Of a stretch of 5,982 nucleotides of DNA, positions 1 through 5,982 are shown piece after piece. Each line of letters opens with the position of its first letter. The first letter of the stretch is position 1. Source of the stretch: Bacteroidota bacterium. GTDB lineage: Bacteria > Bacteroidota > Bacteroidia > Chitinophagales > UBA2359. The notes under the pieces were generated by a model. The model was given only the letters and a program-made list of their open reading frames with translations, did no database searches and was not told the DNA's origin. The stretch covers positions 1 to 5,982 of the forward strand of contig JAHDGP010000291.1 in the NCBI GenBank assembly GCA_020627525.1, given 5' to 3'. The position numbers and the translations under genes were made by a program.

Positions 1-888
1 TTTAGTGATGGTAAAAAATCTAGTATTGGTTTTCAAGGACAAAAAACATCAAGAAATGCACCTGGTTTAGCCAATCTTTTGATTGCCAGACAATATTTTT
101 GGGATGGACGTTCAACTTCTTTGGAAGATTTAGCTCTAAGACCAATCGAAAATCATATCGAAATGGGAATGGTTGATATTGAAGATCTAGCAGAAAAGCT
201 ACAAGGATATGACTATTATCCTCCTTTGTTTGAAGCTGCATTTGGTAGTTCGGAAATCACAAATGAAAATATTGAAAAAGCATTGGCTCAATTTATGAGA
301 AGTATTGTTGCTTTTGATGCTAAAATAGATAGAGTTATTGATGGATCGGAGCGTTTTACAAGTTTAGAGCAAATGGGCTTTGAATTATTTGTTTCTCAAA
401 GGGCTGCTTGCAATACCTGTCACTTTGATATTAAAGGCACATCTATTGACGATATTGACTATAATTTTAATTCTAACTTTTTCGCGAATATTGGATTAGA
501 TATGAATTATGCAGACAATGGTCAAGGGGCAACTTTTGAAAGCGAAGAACGCAATGGCTTTTTTAAAGCCCCTTCATTGAGAAATGTTTCAGTTACAGCA
601 CCATATATGCATGATGGTAGGTTCAATACGTTAGATGAAGTTATTGATCATTATAGTCATGGCGTGAAATCACATCCAAATCTGAGCTTTAATTTATGGG
701 ACCCTGTTTTACAAGAAGAAGTTGGATTTCAGAATTATGCGCAACGAAACTTTGATGTTGATCAGGTTATTCCACACGTAAAAAATTATACAGATACAGA
801 AAAAAGAGCGCTTATTGCATTTCTTGAAACACTAACTGATAATACTTATATGAGAAACCCTAAGTATTCAGATCCTTTTGAATATTAG
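1..888 (+). CDS. Di-heme cytochrome c peroxidase / MauG-family protein (5' partial)
   Basis: C-terminal 295 codons of a periplasmic di-heme enzyme of the CcpA/MauG family. These enzymes use two c-type hemes to reduce H2O2 or, in MauG and MbnH, to oxidise a partner protein. The frame is open from base 1 and begins with FSDG, which normally follows closely on the first CxxCH, so that heme site, the signal peptide and the true start lie outside the window. Visible in order: RNAPGL; FWDGR with the inter-heme Trp (100-102); the EMG motif with the probable catalytic Glu (160-162); the second heme site CNTCH (409-423); APSLRNV and PYMHDGRF; a C-terminal EKRALIAFLETLTD block. By alignment from memory, the position of MauG Gln103 is Leu (130-132). 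The position of the classical axial Met (CcpA Met275) is Tyr (652-654), as in MauG. Family assignment is secure; peroxidase versus protein-oxidising role is open. TTG at 79 is internal, not a start. Confidence 0.93.
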   Translation, partial: FSDGKKSSIGFQGQKTSRNAPGLANLLIARQYFWDGRSTSLEDLALRPIENHIEMGMVDIEDLAEKLQGYDYYPPLFEAAFGSSEITNENIEKALAQFMRSIVAFDAKIDRVIDGSERFTSLEQMGFELFVSQRAACNTCHFDIKGTSIDDIDYNFNSNFFANIGLDMNYADNGQGATFESEERNGFFKAPSLRNVSVTAPYMHDGRFNTLDEVIDHYSHGVKSHPNLSFNLWDPVLQEEVGFQNYAQRNFDVDQVIPHVKNYTDTEKRALIAFLETLTDNTYMRNPKYSDPFEY

Positions 889-1180
889 ATGCTTAGTTAA
901 ATAATTATTTTTGATAACAACTTAACTCTTTGAAATCTATGTTGAAGCGTTTTGTTGTGCCAATTCTAACGTTCATCTATTCGTGTGAATATTTTTATTT
1001 CTAATATTTGTACCTTTATCGTAATTACGCAGACAAAAGTAATTAGGTATTCAGAAATCATCTTTTTCCGAATGTTGAACCGCCGATTTGTCGAATCGCT
1101 GTAAATCAAAAAAAGTCTATTCTGATTTACTCAATTACCTATGTCTAAATATTTATATAAAATTCCCTATTGATAAATTT
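889..1180. other. Intergenic gap with small inverted repeats, no gene seen
   Basis: This 292-nt stretch holds no convincing coding region on either strand and no tRNA-like fold. Small structures are visible: a bulged hairpin of GAAGCGTT (944-951) with AACGTTC (968-974), which has no T-tract and so is a poor terminator for the upstream gene; a palindrome TATTC-GTGT-GAATA (978-991); a promoter-like box TACCTTTA (1011-1018), one base off the Bacteroidota -7 consensus TAnnTTTG but without a clear TTG upstream; and an 8-bp inverted repeat GTAAATCA/TGATTTAC (1101-1108 and 1123-1130) with a 14-nt loop. If the box is used, the kelch gene would have a leader of roughly 155 nt containing the last repeat. 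Each element alone could be chance. Confidence 0.5.
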
Positions 1181-2362
1181 ATGAAGAAGTATTTTACAAC
1201 TTTATTTTTGTTTTGCTTTATTGTTTCTTGTAATAAAGATGAGGAAGTAATAACAATTCCTCCTGAAATAAACAAATTCTATAATCAGGCTGATACTATT
1301 GGCGCAAATTTGACCATTATTGGACAAAACTTTAGTAGATTTCCAGAGAATAATAAAATTACTTTTGAAGGAGGTGTTGAAACAACCTCTTATAGTTGGA
1401 GTAATGGAAATGAAGATACTATTCAAGTTATTATTCCCGATGGTGCTAAAACAGGTCAATTTTCAGTAGAAGTATATGAACGTAAGGTTTTTTCTGGTCT
1501 ACCAATTTCTATTGTAACTGGTGACTTTAAAAAAATGGAGCCAATACCTATTAAAAGGCACCATGCAGTTTCTTTTGCTATAAACGGCAAAGGGTACGTT
1601 TGTACAGGAGAAGGCACTAATGGAGTCTTAGGTGATTTGTGGGAATACGACCCTGAAACAAACCGGTGGACTCGAAAAGCCAATATGCCTGGTCCTAAAA
1701 GATCGGGTGCATTTAGTTTTGTGATAAATGGAAAAGCTTATGTTGGTGGTGGATATGATTTGTCTACAGATTTGAATGACTTCTATTCTTATGACCCAGA
1801 AACAGATACTTGGGAAATGTTAGCAAATTATCCATCGTATGCAAGAGAACTTTGTAAAAGCTTTGTGTTAAATAATAAGGGGTACCTTCTTGGAAATGAA
1901 GGCACTAGACAATTTTGGCTATACAACCCAGAGACCAATACCTGGAATGAAAGAGCTAGCTTCCCAATAAATATTTCACATTTTTCAGAGGGTACAACAA
2001 TCAATGGAAAAGCTTATGCATTTGCTAGAAATGAATTAAATGATTTATATGAATATGACCCCAATCTTGATTCTTGGAAATTAGCAGCTGAAATTCCTAA
2101 TTTTCCATATGAATCTTTTTTTACAGCAAGACCCTGTGTGTTTAAATTAGATGGAAAAATGTACATTACCAATGGGCTCAATAATTACCAGTATACAGTT
2201 TCATTTGATATATCGAATTATTTTTGGAATCAAAAAATTGATTTTCCTGGAGAATCATTTGGTTTTGCTTCCTCATTTGTTATAGATGGAAGTGCCTATA
2301 TTGTTGGTGGTACAACTTTCGATAATTTTGCCACAAATGAAGTTTGGAAGTTTACACCGTAA
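1181..2362 (+). CDS. TIG/IPT-domain and kelch-propeller lipoprotein, probably surface exposed
   Basis: 393 residues. The ATG at 1181 is chosen because it opens directly on a lipoprotein signal peptide: MKK, a hydrophobic stretch, and lipobox IVSC with acylated Cys17. In-frame codons upstream would bury this signal. Cys17 is followed by N-K-D-E-E, matching the Bacteroidota lipoprotein export signal (Cys-X-Lys-acid-acid) that sends lipoproteins to the outer face of the outer membrane. Residues about 27-112 form a TIG/IPT immunoglobulin-like domain (GANLTIIGQNF, VIIPDGAKTGQFSV). Residues about 116-393 hold six kelch blades, with recurring NGKxY and LYxYDPETNxW motifs; the last blade ends at EVWKF and is probably closed by the strand at residues 115-120. 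Such propellers bind proteins or glycans, or are enzymes as in NanM; no catalytic signature is evident, so binding is a guess. The gene is convergent with the cold-shock gene; its promoter is uncertain. Confidence 0.9.
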   Translation: MKKYFTTLFLFCFIVSCNKDEEVITIPPEINKFYNQADTIGANLTIIGQNFSRFPENNKITFEGGVETTSYSWSNGNEDTIQVIIPDGAKTGQFSVEVYERKVFSGLPISIVTGDFKKMEPIPIKRHHAVSFAINGKGYVCTGEGTNGVLGDLWEYDPETNRWTRKANMPGPKRSGAFSFVINGKAYVGGGYDLSTDLNDFYSYDPETDTWEMLANYPSYARELCKSFVLNNKGYLLGNEGTRQFWLYNPETNTWNERASFPINISHFSEGTTINGKAYAFARNELNDLYEYDPNLDSWKLAAEIPNFPYESFFTARPCVFKLDGKMYITNGLNNYQYTVSFDISNYFWNQKIDFPGESFGFASSFVIDGSAYIVGGTTFDNFATNEVWKFTP

Positions 2363-2375
2363 AAAATACAAAAAA

Positions 2376-2401
2376 AGAGGCTGCCTGTTAAGGCAGCCTC
2401 T
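2376..2401 (-). terminator. Rho-independent terminator of the cold-shock gene, between convergent genes
   Basis: A perfect 10-bp stem, AGAGGCTGCC (2376-2385) with GGCAGCCTCT (2392-2401), encloses a 6-nt loop. Read on the minus strand, the stem is followed by a run of T, then GTA and a further T-run (bases 2375 down to 2361), the classic intrinsic terminator layout for the csp transcript. It starts 28 nt past the csp stop and lies 13 nt past the kelch stop. On the plus strand no T-tract follows, so it may end the kelch transcript only inefficiently. A second, AT-rich hairpin, TCAAAA/TTTTGA (2406-2411 and 2418-2423), sits between it and the csp stop. Confidence 0.9.
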
Positions 2402-2429
2402 CTCTTCAAAATATATGTTTTGAGTTTGA

Positions 2430-2618
2430 TTAAACGACTTTTACATTTACTGCGTTTAATCCTTTTCTGCCTTCTTCTACATCATAGCTAACTTTGTCGC
2501 CTTCTGCAATTTGATCAACTAAACCATTTGCATGGACAAAAACATCTTTACCGCCATCGTCTGGGGTAATAAAACCAAAACCTTTTTCTTCATTGAAAAA
2601 TTTTACCGTACCGTTCAT
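2430..2618 (-). CDS. Cold-shock domain protein, CspA family
   Basis: 62 residues, a single complete cold-shock domain (OB fold) that binds single-stranded RNA or DNA. In other bacteria such proteins act as cytoplasmic RNA chaperones that melt mRNA structure, in the cold or constitutively. Visible: GTVKFFN (residues 3-9), in which the Trp of the E. coli KWFN motif is Phe7; RNP1 as KGFGFI (12-17); RNP2 as VFVH (26-29); and the C-terminal GLNAVNVKV block (53-61) typical of Bacteroidota members. The length is near the family norm of 63-70, so the gene is intact. The ATG at 2618-2616 is the only sensible start, because the fold begins at once. It is a single-gene unit: convergent with the kelch gene, divergent from the small lipoprotein gene, with its own promoter and terminator. 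The predicted leader is only about 30 nt, unlike the long E. coli cspA leader. Cold induction cannot be judged from sequence. Confidence 0.96.
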   Translation of the reverse strand: MNGTVKFFNEEKGFGFITPDDGGKDVFVHANGLVDQIAEGDKVSYDVEEGRKGLNAVNVKVV

Positions 2619-2621
2619 GAG

Positions 2622-2647
2622 ATTGTATATTGTAATTATAAATTGTA
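2622..2647 (-). repeat. Three ATTGTA hexamers in the csp leader
   Basis: ATTGTA occurs on the plus strand at 2622-2627, 2629-2634 and 2642-2647, so the csp mRNA leader would carry three UACAAU copies within about 30 nt before the start codon. They take the place where a Shine-Dalgarno site would be; none is present. They may be simple AT-rich sequence, or unstructured binding sites that assist initiation or autoregulation. Confidence 0.4.
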
Positions 2648-2655
2648 ATGAACTG

Positions 2656-2689
2656 CAAATATAGACTTAAATTTTATAAGGTGTAACAA
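2656..2689 (-). promoter_or_regulatory. Candidate Bacteroidota-type promoter of the csp gene
   Basis: On the minus strand, TATATTTG (2663 down to 2656) is an exact match to the -7 consensus TAnnTTTG. TTG (2689 down to 2687) lies 23 nt upstream of it, at the long end of the accepted spacing. Transcription would start near 2650 and give a leader of about 30 nt. Confidence 0.6.
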
Positions 2690-2808
2690 ATCACATATTT
2701 TAATAAAAAAATGATTATTCTTTGCTTTTTTTGTAGGGAAAATGGGCTTTATAGGACTTTGGATACCCGCCTGTAAGTGCATATTGTATTTGAAAATGGT
2801 ATGAAATT

Positions 2809-3270
2809 ATGAATCAATGGAGAAATCAGATCTTTACCTTTAGTTGTTTGTTTGTTTTTTGTGTATTCATTTCTTGTAAAAACAGCTCAAAATATAAACA
2901 AAATGATCAGTTATTGCACCTAAATACAATAATTGACCAAAAGGGAATATATACCAATGATTCTTTAAACCTTAGCTTAAAAATTTATCTGGAAAATACA
3001 TTGGTACAATATCAATTGAGCGATTTAGAGAATAACTTGCTTTTTCAAAGCAGCAGCCCTTCATTTTCCAATGTGCATAATTGGGGGATAGTATTAGATG
3101 AAACAGGTACATTTTGGATTCAAAGTTCTGATATTGGATTGTATTTATTGACAAAAGATAAAGATTTAGCTTATAAACTAGAATCTTTTGGTGCATTGAA
3201 TGAACAAAACATCAAAAGATTGCCACCTAAGATTTATAAATTATTGCCAAGTAGCTTGAAGGAACCCTAA
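2809..3270 (+). CDS. Small lipoprotein of unknown function
   Basis: 153 residues; I do not recognise the family. The ATG at 2809 opens on a lipoprotein signal peptide: MNQWRNQ, a Phe-rich hydrophobic stretch (residues 8-21) and a lipobox ending F-I-S-C with acylated Cys23. The residues after Cys23 (K-N-S-S-K) are basic or neutral and lack the acidic surface-export motif found in the kelch lipoprotein, so it probably faces the periplasm. The mature part of about 130 residues has no further Cys and no membrane segment. It has a central NWGIVLDETGTFWIQSSDIGLYLL stretch split here for description: NWGIVLD (about 95-101), then TGTFWIQSSDIGLYLL (103-118), which looks like alternating beta strands. 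The tail is basic and proline-containing. A weak promoter-like pair lies upstream, TTG (2759-2761) and TGTATTTG (2785-2792), spacing 23. It is divergent from csp, with valS 134 nt downstream; no terminator is evident after it. Confidence 0.8.
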   Translation: MNQWRNQIFTFSCLFVFCVFISCKNSSKYKQNDQLLHLNTIIDQKGIYTNDSLNLSLKIYLENTLVQYQLSDLENNLLFQSSSPSFSNVHNWGIVLDETGTFWIQSSDIGLYLLTKDKDLAYKLESFGALNEQNIKRLPPKIYKLLPSSLKEP

Positions 3271-3277
3271 AGAAATT

Positions 3278-3307
3278 TTAACAATAGCCAAATCTAAGCT
3301 ACCTTTG
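3278..3307 (+). promoter_or_regulatory. Candidate valS promoter P1
   Basis: TACCTTTG (3300-3307), followed by C, is an exact match to the Bacteroidota -7 consensus. Nineteen nt upstream lies TTA (3278-3280), one base off the TTG -33 element. It begins 8 nt after the stop of the small lipoprotein gene. Use of this site would give a valS leader of about 90 nt that contains the inverted repeat at 3326-3374. Confidence 0.55.
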
Positions 3308-3325
3308 CGTTTGCTTTGGAAAAGG

Positions 3326-3374
3326 AATAAAATAAGCTACTTATGTTCAAGTGATTGACCAAGCTCATTTTATT
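3326..3374 (+). repeat. Imperfect 13-nt inverted repeat in the valS leader
   Basis: AATAAAATAAGCT (3326-3338) pairs with AGCTCATTTTATT (3362-3374) at 12 of 13 positions, with one A-C mismatch; two further G-U pairs are possible on the outside. The 23-nt loop contains TCAA-GTGA-TTGA (3348-3359), a short inner stem with a GNRA-type tetraloop. Either a leader RNA hairpin (if P1 is used) or a DNA operator covering P2 would fit. Confidence 0.5.
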
Positions 3375-3385
3375 TTGTATCTTTT
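3355..3385 (+). promoter_or_regulatory. Candidate valS promoter P2
   Basis: TTG (3355-3357), a 20-nt spacer and TATCTTTT (3378-3385), which differs from TAnnTTTG only in its last base. Transcription would start near 3391, leaving a leader of about 14 nt before the valS ATG. P2 has the better -33 element and spacing, P1 the better -7 box; the sequence cannot decide between them. Confidence 0.45.
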
Positions 3386-3404
3386 AAAAAACAACCGCTA
3401 AAAA

Positions 3405-5982
3405 ATGGAAATAAACAAGAAATATCAACCAGGACCCATTGAAGAGAAATGGTATAAATGTTGGATGGATAACCAATATTTTAAATCTGTTCCAAACGAA
3501 AAGAAAGCTTATACCATAGTCATTCCTCCACCAAATGTAACGGGAGTTTTACATATGGGACATTTGCTTAACAATACTATTCAAGATGTATTGATAAGAA
3601 AAGCAAGAATGTCTGGTTTTAATGCTTGTTGGGTTCCTGGAATGGATCACGCTTCCATTGCAACTGAAGCAAAAGTGGTGAAAATGTTGAAGGATGAGAA
3701 AGGCATTAGTAAGTGGGACTTAAGCCGTGATGAGTTTATGAAACATGGCTTTGCCTGGAAAGATAAATACGGTGGTATCATCTTAGATCAGCTAAAAAAA
3801 CTCGGTGCTTCTTGCGACTGGGACAGGACTCGATTTACAATGGAGCCGAAGTTGTCGAAAATGGTTACCAAGGTTTTTGTTGATCTTTTCAACAAAGGAT
3901 ACATATATAAGGGTTATAGAATGACCAACTGGGACCCTTCTGCCAAAACGGTGGTTTCTGATGAAGAGGTTTACCACAAAGAAAATAAATCGAAACTTTA
4001 TCATATTCGTTACAAAATTAAGGATGATGATGGATATGTAACGATTGCCACTACTAGACCAGAAACGATATTAGGAGATTCTGCAATCTGTTTCAATCCA
4101 AACGATGATCGTTACAAACATCTTAAAGGCACTAAGGTTTTGGTGCCACTTATCCAAAGAGAAATTCCAACTATTTTTGATGAATATGTTGATGTAGAAT
4201 TTGGAACGGGTGCCTTAAAAATAACGCCAGCTCACGATCCTAACGATTTTGAATTGGGTAAAAAACATAAATTAGAATCCATTGACATTTTTGACGAAAC
4301 AGGATGTTTGAATGAAAATGCTCAGCTTTTGGTTGGAGAAGATCGTTTCAAAGCCAGAAGATTGATGGTTTCTTTATTAGAAGAAACAGGGCATTTGGTA
4401 AAAGTAGAGGAAATTGATAATAAAATTGGCTATTCGGAAAGAACTCATGTTATCATTGAACCTCGTTTGACAGAGCAATGGTTTGTGAAAATGAGTGAAC
4501 TTGTTAAACCAGCCATCAAAGCGGTTAAAGAAGGAGACATTAAATTTTATCCTGAGCATCAAAAAAATACCTATTTCCATTGGATGGAAAATGTAAGAGA
4601 TTGGTGTATTTCTAGACAGTTGTGGTGGGGGCAAAGAATTCCTGCATATTACTTGAAAGACGGACAATCATTCATTGCCGAAACTGTGGATGAGGCTTTG
4701 GAGTTAGCCAAGCAAAAAACGGGTAATAAAAATTTAACCAAAAATGATCTTAGACAAGACGAAGATGTAGTAGATACTTGGTTCTCTTCTTGGTTGTGGC
4801 CAATTTCTGTTTTTGATGGATTTGAAAATAAAAAAGAACTAGATTACTATTATCCGACAAATGTACTTGTAACTGGTGCTGATATTATTTTCTTTTGGGT
4901 AGCAAGAATGATCATTGCTGGATTTGAATACAAAGATGCAAAACCATTTGAACATGTGTATTTCAATGGAATGGTTAGAGATGAGAAGAGAAGAAAGATG
5001 TCAAAATCTTTAGGAAATTCTCCTGATGCCATGAAATTGCTAGAAAAATATGGCGCAGACGGTGTAAGGGTAGGTATGTTGATGTGTTCGCCAGCAGGTG
5101 GTGATTTAATTTTTAAAGAAGAATTGATTGAGCAAGGTCGAAACTTCTGTAATAAAATATGGAATGCTTTACGCTTGGTAAAAGGCTGGGAAGTGCACGA
5201 CGGAGAAAATGAAGACAACTTTCATGTTATCAATTGGTTTGAAAATAAATTCAATCAAGTGCTGATTGGATTTGAAGAACAACTTTCTCAATACCGTCTT
5301 TCTGAAGCTTTGAAAACTGGTTATTCATTTATTTGGCAGGACTTCTGTTCTGATTATCTCGAAATGATCAAGCCTCCTTATGGTAAATCAATTGATAGTA
5401 AAACCTACACTGCTACCATTAAGTTTTTTGAAGATTTAATGAAAATGATGCATCCGATTATTCCATTTATAACGGAAGAGGTTTACCAACAACTGATCTA
5501 TCGTAAGAGTGATGATCATATTATTGTTTCGGATTTTCCTAAAGCAAATAAGAACTTTAGTTCAAAAGCAATTGCAAAAGGGGAAACGGCAAAAGAGATT
5601 ATTACTTCTGTTAGAAATATCAGAAATAAAAATGGCTTAAGCCCCAAAACTGCACTGAAAGCATACTCTTCTGCACATAAAAATAAGTACGACGACTTTT
5701 TAAACATCCTCCTAAAGAAAGCTAACTTAGAAAGTCTGGAGTTTAATAAATCATCTGTTCCCAATACCACTTCATTTATAGTTGATGGTAATGAATTTTT
5801 TATTGATCTGGGTCAGAAGATCGACTTGTCAGGAGAAAAAGAGAGATTGGAAACGGAATTGAAATACAATCAAGGCTTCAAAACAAGCATAATGAAAAAG
5901 CTAAACAATGAGCGCTTTGTTAGTGGTGCTCCCGAGGCAGTTGTTGCAAAAGAAAAGCAAAAATTAGCTGATGCTGAAAGTA
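3405..5982 (+). CDS. valS: Valyl-tRNA synthetase (3' partial)
   Basis: Class I aminoacyl-tRNA synthetase, cytoplasmic; it charges tRNA-Val with valine using ATP and hydrolyses mischarged Thr-tRNA. 859 codons are present, all open. The ATG at 3405 gives MEINKKYQPGPIEEKWY, the usual N-terminus, preceded by an A-rich stretch. Motifs in order: PPPNVTG (41-47) and the HIGH signature as HMGH (50-53); the editing domain with TTRPET (216-221) and the TPAHDPND block (274-281), where Arg218, Phe266, Lys272, Thr274, Asp278 and Asp281 match the T. thermophilus editing residues with an offset of two; DWCISRQLWWG (399-409); DTWFSS (457-462); KMSKS (531-535); the anticodon-binding domain from about 575 (NKIWNALRL, 583-591); and the C-terminal tRNA-binding coiled coil from about 806. 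Position 410 is Gln where E. coli-type enzymes have His. The coiled coil is cut by the right edge; by family length about 15-20 residues are missing. No sign of damage. Confidence 0.98.
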   Translation, partial: MEINKKYQPGPIEEKWYKCWMDNQYFKSVPNEKKAYTIVIPPPNVTGVLHMGHLLNNTIQDVLIRKARMSGFNACWVPGMDHASIATEAKVVKMLKDEKGISKWDLSRDEFMKHGFAWKDKYGGIILDQLKKLGASCDWDRTRFTMEPKLSKMVTKVFVDLFNKGYIYKGYRMTNWDPSAKTVVSDEEVYHKENKSKLYHIRYKIKDDDGYVTIATTRPETILGDSAICFNPNDDRYKHLKGTKVLVPLIQREIPTIFDEYVDVEFGTGALKITPAHDPNDFELGKKHKLESIDIFDETGCLNENAQLLVGEDRFKARRLMVSLLEETGHLVKVEEIDNKIGYSERTHVIIEPRLTEQWFVKMSELVKPAIKAVKEGDIKFYPEHQKNTYFHWMENVRDWCISRQLWWGQRIPAYYLKDGQSFIAETVDEALELAKQKTGNKNLTKNDLRQDEDVVDTWFSSWLWPISVFDGFENKKELDYYYPTNVLVTGADIIFFWVARMIIAGFEYKDAKPFEHVYFNGMVRDEKRRKMSKSLGNSPDAMKLLEKYGADGVRVGMLMCSPAGGDLIFKEELIEQGRNFCNKIWNALRLVKGWEVHDGENEDNFHVINWFENKFNQVLIGFEEQLSQYRLSEALKTGYSFIWQDFCSDYLEMIKPPYGKSIDSKTYTATIKFFEDLMKMMHPIIPFITEEVYQQLIYRKSDDHIIVSDFPKANKNFSSKAIAKGETAKEIITSVRNIRNKNGLSPKTALKAYSSAHKNKYDDFLNILLKKANLESLEFNKSSVPNTTSFIVDGNEFFIDLGQKIDLSGEKERLETELKYNQGFKTSIMKKLNNERFVSGAPEAVVAKEKQKLADAES

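Noticed and set aside
79..81. TTG as a possible start of the cytochrome peroxidase gene
   Set aside because: The frame is open from base 1 and codes family motifs (FSDG, RNAPGL) before this codon; the true start is outside the window.
20..241. Minus-strand open frame opposite the peroxidase gene
   Set aside because: Antisense to conserved family motifs, no recognisable protein features; a shadow of the real gene.
1088..1180. In-frame upstream extension of the kelch lipoprotein from a TTG codon
   Set aside because: It would put about 31 hydrophilic, unrelated residues before a clear lipoprotein signal peptide; the ATG at 1181 fits far better.
889..1180. tRNA or other structured RNA gene in the gap
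   Set aside because: No cloverleaf, T-loop motif or extended GC-rich stem could be found.
1202..1683. Two minus-strand open frames opposite the kelch lipoprotein gene
   Set aside because: They lie wholly within a well-supported gene and show no domain or signal of their own.
2972..3196. Minus-strand open frame opposite the small lipoprotein gene
   Set aside because: No family features; the plus-strand frame has a clear signal peptide and lipobox.
3308..3404. T-box riboswitch in the valS leader
   Set aside because: The leader is too short, and no T-box sequence, specifier stem or GC-rich terminator/antiterminator pair is visible.
3792..5770. Four minus-strand open frames opposite valS
   Set aside because: valS is open and motif-complete across the whole stretch, so these are chance antisense frames.
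1..5982. Mobile element, CRISPR array, toxin-antitoxin or defence system
   Set aside because: No transposase or integrase, terminal repeats, regularly spaced repeats or paired small genes of that kind; base composition looks even by eye across the window.

Overview
The window looks like an ordinary chromosomal stretch from a low-G+C member of the Bacteroidota, probably flavobacterial-like; I cannot name a genus. Four things point there. Candidate promoters match the Bacteroidota consensus (TTG, about 19-23 nt, then TAnnTTTG). No Shine-Dalgarno motif is evident before the start codons I examined. Two lipoproteins carry short Bacteroidota-style signal peptides, one followed by the surface-export motif Cys-X-Lys-Asp-Glu. 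The cold-shock protein ends in the GLNAVNVKV block usual in this phylum.

Layout, left to right. (1) Positions 1-888 (+): C-terminal part of a periplasmic di-heme cytochrome c peroxidase / MauG-family protein, cut by the left edge. (2) Positions 889-1180: a 292-nt gene-free gap with small inverted repeats and one weak promoter-like box. (3) Positions 1181-2362 (+): a lipoprotein with a TIG/IPT domain and a six-bladed kelch propeller, predicted to sit on the cell surface. (4) A strong hairpin terminator (2376-2401) lies between this gene and the convergent gene. (5) Positions 2430-2618 (-): a small cold-shock protein with its own promoter. (6) Positions 2809-3270 (+): a small lipoprotein of unknown function, divergent from the cold-shock gene. 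(7) Positions 3405 to the right edge (+): valyl-tRNA synthetase (valS), missing only its last residues, behind a leader with two promoter candidates and an imperfect inverted repeat.

The genes do not form one pathway. The first two could belong to one envelope-related locus, but the 292-nt gap and the absence of a visible link make this weak. The csp, small lipoprotein and valS genes appear to be separate transcription units. I found no mobile element, CRISPR array, RNA gene or defence system, and nothing that convincingly amounts to an undescribed system. The most interesting points are the altered active-site residues of the MauG-like enzyme, the valS leader, and the unrecognised 153-residue lipoprotein.
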